Below, piece after piece: positions 45,088 through 54,644 of a DNA stretch of 64,000 nt. The notes beneath the pieces are model-generated. The model was not told the origin of the DNA, ran no database searches, and saw only the letters and a list, made by a program, of their open reading frames with translations. The stretch's first letter is position 1, and every line of letters begins with the position of its first letter. Origin of the DNA: REEB76 sp963774895 (GTDB taxonomy: Bacteria > Pseudomonadota > Gammaproteobacteria > Natronospirales > REEB76); assembly GCA_963774895.1 (NCBI GenBank), contig CAVZGN010000002.1, positions 372,001-436,000 on the forward strand. The letters are read 5' to 3'. The position numbers and the translations under genes are program-made.

Positions 45088-46196
45088 GAGGTCGGCCTCT
45101 TTGTTACCCGGGAATAATGTCCGCCCGGCGTCGCTTCCACCTGGCCCTGAAGTTCGAGCATCAGCAGCATGGAGGAAACCACGTCGGGCGTCAATCCAGT
45201 ACGCTCCACCAGTGAGTCCACTGAAGTGGGTGCGTGATCCATGGAATTCAAGAGCAGCCGATACTCGGGATCGTCTACGGTGACTGCGGGCATGGGCGAG
45301 TCATCCGCCATGTTCGCAGGTTCGAGTTTCAGCAGCGGCGCAAGTTCCTCGAGAATGTCACCGGCTGATTCCACCAGCTTGGCGCCTTCGCGGATCAGGC
45401 GGTGGCAGCCGCGCGCCAGCGGATTATGGATGGAGCCGGGGATGGCGAACACTTCGCGGCCCTGTTCACTGGCGAGTCGTGCGGTGATCAGCGAGCCGCT
45501 GGTTTGCGCCGCTTCCACCACCAGGGTGCCGACGGACAGACCACTGATGATGCGGTTACGGCGTGGAAAATTGTGTGGCAGCGGCGGTGTGCCAGGAAGA
45601 AATTCCGAGACCAACACTCCGGACTGCGCGATTTCCTCGGCCAATTCCCGATGGCTTGGTGGATAAGGTTTGTCGAGTCCCGTGCCCCAGACAGCGATGG
45701 TAGTGCCGCCGCCCTTGAGCGCGCCGCGGTGGCTGGCGGCATCAATACCCATGGCCATGCCACTCACGATACCGAGTCCGCAGCGTGACAGATACGCGGC
45801 AAATTCCTCGGCGTTGTGCCGGCCCTCGGTGCTGGGGTTGCGGCTGCCGACCATGGCGAGCAGCGGTTGGCTGAGCAGATGTTGGTCACCGCGCAGGAAC
45901 AGGACCATGGGCGGATCGGCTATCTGCCTGAGCAGAGGTGGAAAGGCGGGGTCGGTGCAAGGCAGCAGGGTAGCGCCGGCATGTTCGAGCCAATACTGGT
46001 CTTTTTCTGTTGCTGTCCAGTCAGGGTTTTCGAGCCAGGCGCGGGTATTGTCGGCCAGGCCTGAGAGATCGCTGGATGTGGCGGTGAAGATTCCTGCCAG
46101 CGAGCCGCAACGGGCCAGCAGGGTGGAGAAACCGGCGGGCCCGAGGCCGGGAGCACGGACCAGTGCCAGCCAATAGTTCGCTTCCTGTGCGTCTAT
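45084..46196 (-). CDS. dprA: DNA-processing protein DprA, apparent ATA start
   Basis: About 370 residues. The Rossmann core has MVGSRNPSTEG, IVSGMAMGIDAASHRGAL, AVWGTGLDKPYPPSH and FPRRNRIISGLS; a C-terminal winged-helix-like DML1 part ends the protein. It loads RecA on incoming single-stranded DNA in transformation. The only standard start in frame (ATG 45908) would remove the SAM-like N-terminal domain, yet ANYWLALVRAPGLGPAGFSTLL and the following residues are clearly present. Between the lysM stop and that ATG there is no ATG, GTG or TTG; ATA at 46196 lies 8 nt after AAGGGGG. That ribosome site also sits in a small CCCC-AAAA-GGGG hairpin. A sequence error is possible. Confidence 0.85.
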   Translation of the reverse strand: MDAQEANYWLALVRAPGLGPAGFSTLLARCGSLAGIFTATSSDLSGLADNTRAWLENPDWTATEKDQYWLEHAGATLLPCTDPAFPPLLRQIADPPMVLFLRGDQHLLSQPLLAMVGSRNPSTEGRHNAEEFAAYLSRCGLGIVSGMAMGIDAASHRGALKGGGTTIAVWGTGLDKPYPPSHRELAEEIAQSGVLVSEFLPGTPPLPHNFPRRNRIISGLSVGTLVVEAAQTSGSLITARLASEQGREVFAIPGSIHNPLARGCHRLIREGAKLVESAGDILEELAPLLKLEPANMADDSPMPAVTVDDPEYRLLLNSMDHAPTSVDSLVERTGLTPDVVSSMLLMLELQGQVEATPGGHYSRVTKRPTS

Positions 46197-46217
46197 GTCC
46201 CAATCCCCCTTTTGGGG

Positions 46218-47393
46218 TTAAGGATTCTTGACCTCATCCAGTAGGTGAATGTTGCTGGTGGCAACCATCACCAAGCCATAACTGACCTTTGGGTAAGTGC
46301 GGAATACCAAGAGTGTGCCTTCGCGTTCCCCCGGTAATTTCACCGAGCCACTCAGGCCATCAAAGGCATAAGGATCGTCGACTTTGCGGCTGCGTCCGTA
46401 GATCCCGAGCACCGTGCCGACATCCAAGCCTGCGTCCGTGCCGCGATCCAATACCACAACCTGGAATTGGCCGATCTCCAAAACGCCGCCGAGGACCGCG
46501 ATGATGTCACCCTGTACAGGTTTGGCAGGATCATGCGGCAAGTAATCCTGGTTGAGTTCCTGGGCGACCACCGGTAGAAAACGGTCTCCTGCTACGGCCT
46601 CCTGGGCAGTTGCCGTGAGTTTCAGTTTTGCCGGATCGCCCCAGCGCTGGACAGACGCATCACCGATGTATGTGGCTTCATATCCCAAAGTGTCGCCGCT
46701 ATCCGGGTCCACGTATTTGTCGCCCAGACGGAATACGTTATAACGATCGCCGTCGGATTTTTTAAGGCCGCGGCCATACACTTCGCCGCCCAAGCCAATC
46801 GCCGGAGCATCGTTCACGGCGCGCAGCAAATAGCCGGAATTTTGCAAGTCGTTCTTGCTGACCACCCGAGTACCGCTCAGGAACTGGTGAATGGCGTTCA
46901 GCGGAATCGTGGGTATCGCTTGTTCGATAGGCGTGGTTCGGATTTGGGGTGTGAGCTTTTCCACCGGCAAGCTGGGCGCTGCCGCGACTGGCGCCGCTGC
47001 TTCATTTACCACTTGACCGTTGCGCACCACCGTTATCGTGGGACGGCCGTTGATGTATCCCAGCATGAACTGGTCGCCGGGATAGATTAGGTGAGGATTC
47101 TTGATGGCTGGATTGGCATACCAGATATCCGGCCAGCGCCAGGGATCCTGCAAGTACATGGATGCGATGCCCCACAGGGTGTCGCCCTTCTTGACCACAT
47201 AGGTCCGGGGAGCCTGCGGCAATATTTCCGGAGGCGGCGGGGCGGCAGGCTGGGTTTGCGTCTGGCTCAGTGCTGGTGGCGGCAGAGCTGCAGCCGGAGC
47301 CGGCAGCGGCTTTTTCGGAGCACTGGCACAGGCCACCAGCAGGCCCGCCAGGCAAAGGGCGGTTAGGCAGCGGGTCGCGTTATAATCTTTCAT
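46218..47393 (-). CDS. LysM-domain lipoprotein
   Basis: 391 residues. Signal ends in LLVACAS, giving a lipobox Cys near 22; a Pro/Ala/Gln-rich linker to about 62; one LysM domain at about 63-115 (TYVVKKGDTLWGIASMYL, IYPGDQFML); and a conserved C-terminal beta-rich region of unknown function. LysM binds peptidoglycan. This gene upstream of dprA, divergent from def, is a typical gammaproteobacterial arrangement. Its stop is 21 bp before the dprA start. Confidence 0.88.
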   Translation of the reverse strand: MKDYNATRCLTALCLAGLLVACASAPKKPLPAPAAALPPPALSQTQTQPAAPPPPEILPQAPRTYVVKKGDTLWGIASMYLQDPWRWPDIWYANPAIKNPHLIYPGDQFMLGYINGRPTITVVRNGQVVNEAAAPVAAAPSLPVEKLTPQIRTTPIEQAIPTIPLNAIHQFLSGTRVVSKNDLQNSGYLLRAVNDAPAIGLGGEVYGRGLKKSDGDRYNVFRLGDKYVDPDSGDTLGYEATYIGDASVQRWGDPAKLKLTATAQEAVAGDRFLPVVAQELNQDYLPHDPAKPVQGDIIAVLGGVLEIGQFQVVVLDRGTDAGLDVGTVLGIYGRSRKVDDPYAFDGLSGSVKLPGEREGTLLVFRTYPKVSYGLVMVATSNIHLLDEVKNP

Positions 47394-47549
47394 CGGTCAA
47401 TCTCCACGACTCGCCTGACAAATCCCCACGGTTTACAGGCCCTCCCGCGGCAGTGGCGGGCCGCCTGCATGCGGAGCTGCCGGGCAACTTTTTAATAGCA
47501 TCATAACTTTAGCAGCATTTTGTGCAAAAGTGCATGAGGATTGAAGCGG

Positions 47550-47569
47550 CCCCCCTTGAAAACAGGGGG
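47550..47569. other. G/C hairpin in the lysM-def divergent spacer
   Basis: CCCCCT (47551-47556) pairs with AGGGGG (47564-47569), 26 bp ahead of def. There is no T tract, so it is not a standard terminator; it may shape the def leader. The rest of 47394-47594 (about 200 bp) must contain divergent promoters but none is obvious. Confidence 0.3.
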
Positions 47570-47594
47570 TTACCCAACCCATAGAGATCGCATT

Positions 47595-48128
47595 ATGGCC
47601 TTGCTCACCATCCTGCATTACCCCGATCCCCGGCTGCGCAACCGCGCGCGGCCGGTCGCGACTGTGACCACCGAGATCCGTCAGCTGGTCACCGATATGC
47701 TGGCAACCATGTACGCAGCACCGGGTATCGGCTTGGCTGCCACCCAGGTCGGTGTGGATCAGCGGGTTATCGTGGTGGACGTTTCCGAGCATGGCGATGC
47801 ACCGCAGGTCTTCATCAATCCAGAAATCCTCAGCCGCGACGGCAAGGAGAAGATGCAGGAAGGTTGCCTGTCGGTGCCGGGTGTATTCGAGGAGGTGGAG
47901 CGTGCCGAGCATATCCGGGTTAGGGCCCTCGACCGTGATGGCCGTCCGCTGGAATTCGACGCCGACGGCCTGCTGGCGGTGTGCATCCAGCACGAGATCG
48001 ACCATCTGGACGGCAAACTGTTCGTGGATTATCTCTCGGCACTCAAGCGCCAGCGTATCCGCAGGAAACTGGAGAAACAACAACGTGATGAACGCGAGAG
48101 CGCGCGCCATACCGCGCCGGCAATCTGA
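47595..48128 (+). CDS. def: Peptide deformylase
   Basis: 177 residues with all three motifs: GIGLAATQVG, EGCLSVPG (metal Cys) and QHEIDHLDGKLF (metal His pair and catalytic Glu). It removes the formyl group from nascent N-termini. ATG 47595 begins the conserved ALLTILHYPDPRL segment; an in-frame ATG at 47541 is upstream of homology. Followed by fmt, its functional partner. Confidence 0.95.
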   Translation: MALLTILHYPDPRLRNRARPVATVTTEIRQLVTDMLATMYAAPGIGLAATQVGVDQRVIVVDVSEHGDAPQVFINPEILSRDGKEKMQEGCLSVPGVFEEVERAEHIRVRALDRDGRPLEFDADGLLAVCIQHEIDHLDGKLFVDYLSALKRQRIRRKLEKQQRDERESARHTAPAI

Positions 48129-48171
48129 CCAACTGCATTCCAGTTAAGTCGGCCATGCATGCAGGTTTCGC

Positions 48172-49104
48172 ATGAGTATGCGCTTGCGGATCGCGTTTGC
48201 GGGCACGCCCGAGTTTGCCTTGCCGAGCCTGGACGCGTTGCTGGCGACAGAGCATGCAATCATCGGTGTGTGGACCCAGCCGGACCGGCCTGCAGGCCGC
48301 GGCCGCAAACTCGCCGCGTCACCCATAAAGCAGCATGCGCTGGCGCACTCCATTCCGGTGTATCAGCCTGCATCATTCCAGACTACGGCCACGCATCTGC
48401 AGCTAAGAACCCTGAAACCGGATGTCATGGTAGTAGCTGCCTATGGTTTGCTGTTACCTTCGGCGGTCCTCGGAATCCCACACTTTGGCTGCATCAATAT
48501 CCATGCTTCATTGCTGCCGCGCTGGCGCGGTGCGGCTCCCATACAGCGCGCGCTATTGGCCGGTGATACAGCAACAGGAATCACGCTCATGCAGATGAAC
48601 CAGGGCCTGGACACCGGCGACATACTGGACATCCGCAAGACCCCGATACGCGCAGACGATACCGCCCAGAGTCTGCACGACCGGCTGGCGAAGCTCGGCG
48701 CGACGGCCATCATCGAGCTGCTGGCAGCATTACCGGATGTGACGCGCGTGCCACAAGCTGCTTCCGCAGCGACGCATGCGGCCAAGCTCACACGCGCTGA
48801 AGCGCGCATACACTGGGCTGCGTCGGCCGTGGACATCGCACTCCGGGTGCGTGCCTATAACCCATGGCCGGTGGCACATACCCAATGGTGCGGTGAATGG
48901 CTGCGTATCTGGACTGCGCAAGCGATTTCCTCTGCAATCGCCGATAAACCCGGTACGGTGATCGCTACAGGCAGTGCCGGCATTGATGTGGCAACCGGGA
49001 ATGGCACGCTGCGCATCCAGGAACTGCAAGCTGCCGGCCGTCGCCGTATCGCGGCGGCCGATTTCGCACGCGGCCGCGCACTCGTGGGCGAACGTTTCAT
49101 CTGA
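48172..49104 (+). CDS. fmt: Methionyl-tRNA formyltransferase
   Basis: 310 residues. IAFAGTPEFALPSLDAL opens the formyltransferase domain; INIHASLLPRWRGAAPIQRA and GITLMQMNQGLDTGDIL carry the catalytic Asn/His/Asp region; a C-terminal OB-like domain follows from about 205. It formylates initiator Met-tRNA. Its stop overlaps the rsmB ATG by one base. Confidence 0.95.
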   Translation: MSMRLRIAFAGTPEFALPSLDALLATEHAIIGVWTQPDRPAGRGRKLAASPIKQHALAHSIPVYQPASFQTTATHLQLRTLKPDVMVVAAYGLLLPSAVLGIPHFGCINIHASLLPRWRGAAPIQRALLAGDTATGITLMQMNQGLDTGDILDIRKTPIRADDTAQSLHDRLAKLGATAIIELLAALPDVTRVPQAASAATHAAKLTRAEARIHWAASAVDIALRVRAYNPWPVAHTQWCGEWLRIWTAQAISSAIADKPGTVIATGSAGIDVATGNGTLRIQELQAAGRRRIAAADFARGRALVGERFI

Positions 49105-50423
49105 TGGCGGAGACATCGGTACGCGCGCTTGCGGCTCATGTGCTGGTAGCTGTGCTGCGTGACGGCGTCTATCTCAACCAGGGCTTGCGTCAACTTAATA
49201 CGACCATCCGCAATGGGCGTGATGCTGCGCTCATACAGGAACTCTGTTATGGCAGCTTGCGTTTTCAACCGCGACTGGAATTCTGGCTGGATAAATTACT
49301 GCAGCAACCTCTCAAGCAGCGCGACCTCGATATCCACGCGCTGCTGCTGATGGGGCTTTATCAGCTCACGGAAATGCGCATACCCGCACATGCGGTCATC
49401 AACGAGACTGCCGAAGCCTGCCGCACTCTGCACAAGGACTGGGCGGTGAAGCTGGTGAACGCGGTGTTGCGCCGATTTCAGCGCGAGCAGGCGCTATTCC
49501 AATCCGAACTATCCAGTAATTCCGCAGCCTTTTACGCCCATCCACAATGGTTCATCGCACGCCTGCAGGCAGACTGGCCACGGGACTGGCAGGCGATCCT
49601 TATGGCCGACAACCAGCGGCCGCCGCTCACATTGCGCGCCAATCGACGTTGGGTGGTGCGCAATGTTTTGCTGGAAGAATTTGCCGCCGCCGGTATCACC
49701 GCACAAGCCTGCGAATTCTCCCCGGACGGGTTAATACTGACTACGCCATTGCCTGTTGAAACCCTGCCGGGTTTTGCCAGCGGAAAATTCTCTGTGCAGG
49801 ATGAGGCCGCACAACTGGCGGCAGAATTGCTGGATGTGCAGCCCGGCATGCGGGTGCTGGATGCCTGCGCGGCTCCCGGTGGCAAGACCTGCCATTTGCT
49901 GGAACACTACCCGGAGGCTGGTGAAGTGGTGGCGGTGGACATGGATGTGGAACGTGGGGAGAAAATCCATGAGAATCTGGAACGCTTGGGCCTGTCGGCC
50001 AAAGTCATGCAAGCCGATGCGCTCCACCCCGACGAATGGTGGGATCGGCAGCCGTTCCAGCGCATCCTGCTGGATACGCCCTGCAGCGCCAGTGGCGTGA
50101 TCCGCCGTCATCCCGACATCAAGGCACATCGACACCCACAGGATATCAGCGCGACCGTGGCGCTGCAGACGGCATTGCTGGCGGCGCTCTGGCCGCTGCT
50201 GGCCCGCGGCGGTAAGCTGCTGTATGTCACTTGCTCGGTCTTCTGTGAGGAAAACACCGGCGTGGTGCGGGCGTTCCTGGGGACCCAGACCGATGCGAAG
50301 CCGCGGGAACTTGATTCCCGCTGGGGCATGCGTGCAGCACCCGGCCGGCAGATACTCACGGGTCAGAGCGATATGGATGGATTCTATTATGCTTGCATCG
50401 AAAAACTGACTGAAAAATTCTGA
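49104..50423 (+). CDS. rsmB: 16S rRNA m5C967 methyltransferase
   Basis: 439 residues. An N-terminal NusB-like RNA-binding domain (about 1-140; AAHVLVAVLRDGVYLN, PAHAVINETAEACR) precedes the SAM methyltransferase domain with VLDACAAPGGKTCHLLE, the cysteines in LLDTPCSASGVIRRHPDI and YVTCSVFCEENTGVV. Fourth-position fit in def-fmt-rsmB is standard. The terminal stop is 3 bp before the DUF4390 gene. Confidence 0.95.
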   Translation: MAETSVRALAAHVLVAVLRDGVYLNQGLRQLNTTIRNGRDAALIQELCYGSLRFQPRLEFWLDKLLQQPLKQRDLDIHALLLMGLYQLTEMRIPAHAVINETAEACRTLHKDWAVKLVNAVLRRFQREQALFQSELSSNSAAFYAHPQWFIARLQADWPRDWQAILMADNQRPPLTLRANRRWVVRNVLLEEFAAAGITAQACEFSPDGLILTTPLPVETLPGFASGKFSVQDEAAQLAAELLDVQPGMRVLDACAAPGGKTCHLLEHYPEAGEVVAVDMDVERGEKIHENLERLGLSAKVMQADALHPDEWWDRQPFQRILLDTPCSASGVIRRHPDIKAHRHPQDISATVALQTALLAALWPLLARGGKLLYVTCSVFCEENTGVVRAFLGTQTDAKPRELDSRWGMRAAPGRQILTGQSDMDGFYYACIEKLTEKF

Positions 50424-50426
50424 CAC

Positions 50427-51029
50427 ATGATGCCCAACTCCAGAATCCTGTTTGTCCGGTATCGCTCAGTGACGGCGTTGTTGGTCGGTATGCTGTTCGC
50501 AGGAACTCTGGCATCAACGGCGCGTGCGGACGATAACCAGGGCGGTTTCGTAATTCGTACCGCTTATACGGAGCTCTTAAACGGCGTCTATTACCTAAAT
50601 GCTGACGTCGATCTGAATATGAGCCAGGATGCCCTTAACGCGCTCGAAAACGGTGTGCCGCTGACCGTTGAATGGCAAATCGAAGTGATCCAGCATCGCA
50701 GCATCTTGTGGAACAAGACTGCGGCGACGCTCACTGAACGCTTTCAGATCAGTTACCATCCACTCACCCAGCGATTCATCATCAAAAACCTGAACAGCGG
50801 TGAACAGCAGATTTTCGGCAGTTACCGCGACGCCATTACCAGTCTCGGCCAGGTCAATGACCTGCCGGTTATCGACGCGAGCTTGCTGGAAGCGAACACA
50901 CGCTATACCATCCGCATGCGCGCGGTGCTTGATATCACTAACTTCCCGAGTCCTTTGAAACTTATCGCTTCCTGGTTCAAGGGCTGGGACCTGAGCAGTG
51001 ATTGGTATGCCTGGGTGCTGGCTTCATGA
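50427..51029 (+). CDS. DUF4390 exported protein
   Basis: 200 residues with an N-terminal hydrophobic signal (about 15-35, ending STARA). Body motifs YYLNADVDLNMSQDALNALENGVPLTVEWQIEV, RFQISYHPLTQRFII and a C-terminal FKGWDLSSDWYAW match DUF4390, regularly found between rsmB and ntrY in gammaproteobacteria. Function is unknown; linkage suggests a periplasmic partner of NtrY. Its stop overlaps the ntrY ATG by 4 nt. Confidence 0.85.
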   Translation: MMPNSRILFVRYRSVTALLVGMLFAGTLASTARADDNQGGFVIRTAYTELLNGVYYLNADVDLNMSQDALNALENGVPLTVEWQIEVIQHRSILWNKTAATLTERFQISYHPLTQRFIIKNLNSGEQQIFGSYRDAITSLGQVNDLPVIDASLLEANTRYTIRMRAVLDITNFPSPLKLIASWFKGWDLSSDWYAWVLAS

Positions 51030-53233
51030 AACGTCTGCTTATGCCATTGGTGATTGCGGCCGGCATGGTGGTCATGCTGGTCTCGCTGATTCTGTTGAGC
51101 AAGAGCACACAGAACTCGATGGATTTTGACCGGCTCCACGATGGCTTGTTGATACTCAACGCCATCGCCGTCGGCGTGCTGCTGGTGATCATCGGCTTCA
51201 ACCTGGTACGGCTGGTATTGCAATACCGGCGTAACGTCACCGGTTCGCGGCTGACGACGCGGTTGGTGGTGATGTTCGTAGCGCTGGCCATCGTGCCGGT
51301 GGTGCTGGTGTATTACTTTTCCGTGCAATTTATCAGTCGCGGCATCGACTCCTGGTTTGATGTGCGTGTGGAGCGCGCCTTGGGTGACGCCATCGAATTA
51401 TCGCGCACCGCTTTGCAGTTGCGTGTCCGGGAACTGCTCACACGCACCCAGCAGATGGGCAATAGTCTGACAATCATCCGGCCCACCGACGTCACACAGG
51501 AGATGGGTCTGCTGCGGCGCCAGAATGGTGCCGCTGAGCTCACCCTGTTGAGTGGCGAGGATGGGCATATCATCGCCACCAGTTCCGATCTGCCGGCACA
51601 ACTGATCCCGGATCTGCCGGGGCAAGTGATGCTGATGCGGGTGCGCAGCGGTCATGTCTATATCGGCCTGGATCCGGCTGGCGATAATGGGCTGCATATA
51701 CGCGCATTGGTACCTGTCATACTCGGAGGCCAATGGTGGCGACCGGAAGTGCTGCAGGCGATCTATCCGGTGGCCGATCAGCAAAGCGATCTCGCCAACC
51801 GCGTGCAGGCCGCGTATTCCAATTACCGCGAGCTCACGGTGCTGCGTCAGCCACTCAAGTACAGTTTCATGCTGACCTTGTCGCTGGTATTGCTGTTGTC
51901 GGTATTGATGGCCGTATGGGTCGCGTTCGTGGCGGCCCGCAAACTGGTGGAGCCCATCCAGAATTTAATCGAAGGCACACGCAGCGTAGCGCGCGGTGAT
52001 TTCAGCACCCGTTTGCCGCTGCCCTCGCGCGACGAGGTCGGCTATCTGGTGTCCTCATTCAATGAGATGATCCAGCGACTGTCGCAGGCGCAGGAAGCCG
52101 CACGCCGCAGCCGCGCCCAGGTCGAGAGCGAACGCAGCTACCTGGGGGCGGTATTGTCGCGCCTGTCTTCCGGCGTGATCTCCATCGATGCGGATCTGGC
52201 ACTCAAGACCGCCAACCCAGCTGCCAGCGCCATCCTGGGCGTGGAACTGCAGCAGCATGTGAATAAATCCCTGACGCCCCTGAGCGGCGACAGCTCCCTG
52301 TTTGGACAGTTCGTCAACGCCTGCCGCGTACATCTGGAAGCCGGTGAGACCGAATGGCGAGAAGAAATGCTGCTGCAGGGTTCTAGTGGAAGGCGCATGC
52401 TAATGGTGAGCTGCGCCACGCTGCCGGGCAGCGGGGAAGCGCCTCCCGGCCACGTCATCGTATTCGACGACCTGACGGTGCTGATCGAGGCCCAGCGTGA
52501 CGCGGCCTGGGGCGAGGTGGCCCGGCGGCTGGCTCATGAGATCAAAAATCCGCTTACTCCCATACGCCTGGCGGCGGAACGTATGCGCCGCAAATATCTG
52601 GGTAAACTCAAGGGCGAGGATCAAGACGTACTGGAGCGCGCCACCCACACCATCGTGCAGCAGGTCGAGGCCATGAAATCCATGGTCAATGCTTTCAGCG
52701 AGTATGCGCGCACACCGGCGCTGGAATTCACGCCGCTGGACCTGAATGCGGTGATCGGCGAAGTGGTGGAACTGTATCGCGTGCGTGAAGCGGGCATGGT
52801 GATCCAGCTAAAACTGGACGAAACCATGCCGCTGGTGTACGCAGACGCCGGCCGCATGCGCCAGATGCTGCATAATCTGCTCAAGAATGCCCAGGAAGCG
52901 CTCGAAGGGCGCACGGATGGCTGGGTGAAGATCACCACGCATTACTATCACCGCGGTGGTGACGAGAACGCGGAGATCATAGTTGAAGATAACGGCCCGG
53001 GTTTCAATACCAATATCCTCGGCAAGGTTTTCGAGCCCTACGTGACCAGCAAACCCAAGGGCACCGGCCTGGGTCTGGCGATCGTGAAGAAACTCGCCGA
53101 GGAACACGGCGGCAGCATCCGCGCCCAAAACAATACTGAAGGTGGCGCACGACTCATCATCCGCCTGCCGGTCACCGAAGCGGGACATACCAGCGCCTTG
53201 CTCGGCGGCCTGCAGCGGCATGCCGGCGCCTAG
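51026..53233 (+). CDS. ntrY: NtrY-like sensor histidine kinase
   Basis: 735 residues from ATG 51026, which overlaps the DUF4390 stop. Three to four membrane helices (about 5-25, 35-60, 75-98, 280-305) enclose a periplasmic sensor region; then a HAMP (VAARKLVEPIQNLIEGTRSVARGDFSTRL), a PAS domain (about 375-480), HisKA with the phospho-His in RRLAHEIKNPLTPIRLA, and HATPase motifs NLLKNAQEAL, VEDNGPGF and GTGLGLAIVKKLAEEHGG. It autophosphorylates and signals to the next gene. Confidence 0.92.
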   Translation: MKRLLMPLVIAAGMVVMLVSLILLSKSTQNSMDFDRLHDGLLILNAIAVGVLLVIIGFNLVRLVLQYRRNVTGSRLTTRLVVMFVALAIVPVVLVYYFSVQFISRGIDSWFDVRVERALGDAIELSRTALQLRVRELLTRTQQMGNSLTIIRPTDVTQEMGLLRRQNGAAELTLLSGEDGHIIATSSDLPAQLIPDLPGQVMLMRVRSGHVYIGLDPAGDNGLHIRALVPVILGGQWWRPEVLQAIYPVADQQSDLANRVQAAYSNYRELTVLRQPLKYSFMLTLSLVLLLSVLMAVWVAFVAARKLVEPIQNLIEGTRSVARGDFSTRLPLPSRDEVGYLVSSFNEMIQRLSQAQEAARRSRAQVESERSYLGAVLSRLSSGVISIDADLALKTANPAASAILGVELQQHVNKSLTPLSGDSSLFGQFVNACRVHLEAGETEWREEMLLQGSSGRRMLMVSCATLPGSGEAPPGHVIVFDDLTVLIEAQRDAAWGEVARRLAHEIKNPLTPIRLAAERMRRKYLGKLKGEDQDVLERATHTIVQQVEAMKSMVNAFSEYARTPALEFTPLDLNAVIGEVVELYRVREAGMVIQLKLDETMPLVYADAGRMRQMLHNLLKNAQEALEGRTDGWVKITTHYYHRGGDENAEIIVEDNGPGFNTNILGKVFEPYVTSKPKGTGLGLAIVKKLAEEHGGSIRAQNNTEGGARLIIRLPVTEAGHTSALLGGLQRHAGA

Positions 53234-53242
53234 GAGAACAAC

Positions 53243-54619
53243 ATGCGAGCCTCTCAAATCCTGGTGGTGGACGATGAAGCGGATATCCGCGACATGGTCC
53301 AGGAAATCCTCACCGAAGAAGGTTACGAAGTACGCGTGGCCAGCAATGCGGCGGAAGCGCGCGCGGCCCGCGCCCAACACGAGCTGGATCTGGTGCTATT
53401 GGATATCTGGATGCCCGACATGGACGGCATCAGTCTGCTCAAGGAGTGGAGCCGCGAGACCCCACTGTCATTCCCGGTGGTGATGATGTCCGGCCACGGG
53501 ACGGTCGAGACCGCCATCGAGGCCACCAAGCTGGGGGCGCTGGATTTTGTGGAAAAACCCCTGTCGCTCGCCAAGCTGTTGCGCACCGTGGGACACGCTA
53601 TCGAAGTCGGTCGCCAGGCGCGCGCGCAACGTGTGGGTGGCGGATCGCAATCTGCACTGGATCCCTTGGGCAAAAGCCGGCCCATGCAGGTTTTGCGCGA
53701 TCAATGCCGTAGGGTGGCACCGCACGAATCACCGGTGTTGCTGGTGGGCGAGCAGGGCAGTGGCAGGGAGAGCAGCGCTCGCCATATTCATGCCATCAGT
53801 GCGCGCGCCGCCGGTGCGTTTGTGAATGTGGTGCTGACGGGATTGAGCGCCGGGGAAGCTGAAAACAAATTATTGGGAAGCGAACTGGACGGCCAAATCA
53901 CACCGGGCTGGCTGGATGAGGCACGTCAGGGAACCGTATTCGTGAACGACGTCACCGACATGTTGCCGGAGACGCAGAATCTGCTTTTGAAAATACTGGA
54001 ACAGGGCCATTACGCCCGCGTCGGTGGCCATACATCCCAGCCACTGGATGTGCGCTGGCTGTGTTCCGCGCGGCCCGAGGTCGAAACGCGAATTGCTGAT
54101 GGGAGGTTTCGCAGCGACTTATATGAACGTCTGGCGACTGTAGTGATTCGTGTGCCGCCGTTGCGCGAATACCACGAGGACGTACCGGAATTGTTGCGTT
54201 ATTACACCGATGCCTTGGCGGACAGCGATGACCTCAAGTACCGGCGTTTCAGCGTCGCGGCCCAGAACCGCTTACGCAACTATCCCTGGCCCGGCAACCT
54301 GCAGGAACTCAAGAACCTGGTACAGCGTTGTTTGATGCTCGGCGATGACAGCGAAGTTTCACTTGATGAAGTGGAGAGTGCGCTCGCGCCGTATACCGCC
54401 GATGAACCGCTGGTGAAACAGGATCTTCTGGCCATGCCCTTGCGCGAGGCGCGCGAACATTTCGAGCGTGCTTACCTGCAGCAGCAACTGCAGCTGTGCG
54501 GCGGCAAGGTGGGCAAGCTGGCGGAACGCGTGGGCATGGAGCGCACGCATCTGTATCGTAAGCTCAATTCACTGGGGATTGATTTCCGCAGCCTGGGCGG
54601 GGATGAGACTGAAGTTTGA
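53243..54619 (+). CDS. ntrX: NtrX-like response regulator with degenerate AAA+ domain
   Basis: 458 residues: REC domain (about 5-120; ILVVDDEADIRDMV, phospho-Asp in LVLLDIWMPDMDG, Lys in DFVEKPL), an AAA+ domain (about 140-380) and a Fis-type HTH (about 410-450; GGKVGKLAERVGMERTHLYRKLNSL). The AAA+ domain is damaged: Walker A reads GEQGSGRES with Arg for the essential Lys; the sigma-54-contacting GAFTGA loop is absent; Walker B reads GTVFVNDV instead of GTLFLDEI. It is therefore unlikely to hydrolyse ATP or activate sigma-54, and may act as a sigma-70 regulator. Starts 9 bp after ntrY. Confidence 0.9.
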   Translation: MRASQILVVDDEADIRDMVQEILTEEGYEVRVASNAAEARAARAQHELDLVLLDIWMPDMDGISLLKEWSRETPLSFPVVMMSGHGTVETAIEATKLGALDFVEKPLSLAKLLRTVGHAIEVGRQARAQRVGGGSQSALDPLGKSRPMQVLRDQCRRVAPHESPVLLVGEQGSGRESSARHIHAISARAAGAFVNVVLTGLSAGEAENKLLGSELDGQITPGWLDEARQGTVFVNDVTDMLPETQNLLLKILEQGHYARVGGHTSQPLDVRWLCSARPEVETRIADGRFRSDLYERLATVVIRVPPLREYHEDVPELLRYYTDALADSDDLKYRRFSVAAQNRLRNYPWPGNLQELKNLVQRCLMLGDDSEVSLDEVESALAPYTADEPLVKQDLLAMPLREAREHFERAYLQQQLQLCGGKVGKLAERVGMERTHLYRKLNSLGIDFRSLGGDETEV

Positions 54620-54644
54620 GCGCCATTCCATATTGGCAAAGCTG

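Noticed and set aside
46201..46220. CCCC-TTTT-GGGG as a terminator after lysM
   Set aside because: Four-base stem, no T tract, and dprA follows directly; more likely to affect the dprA ribosome site.
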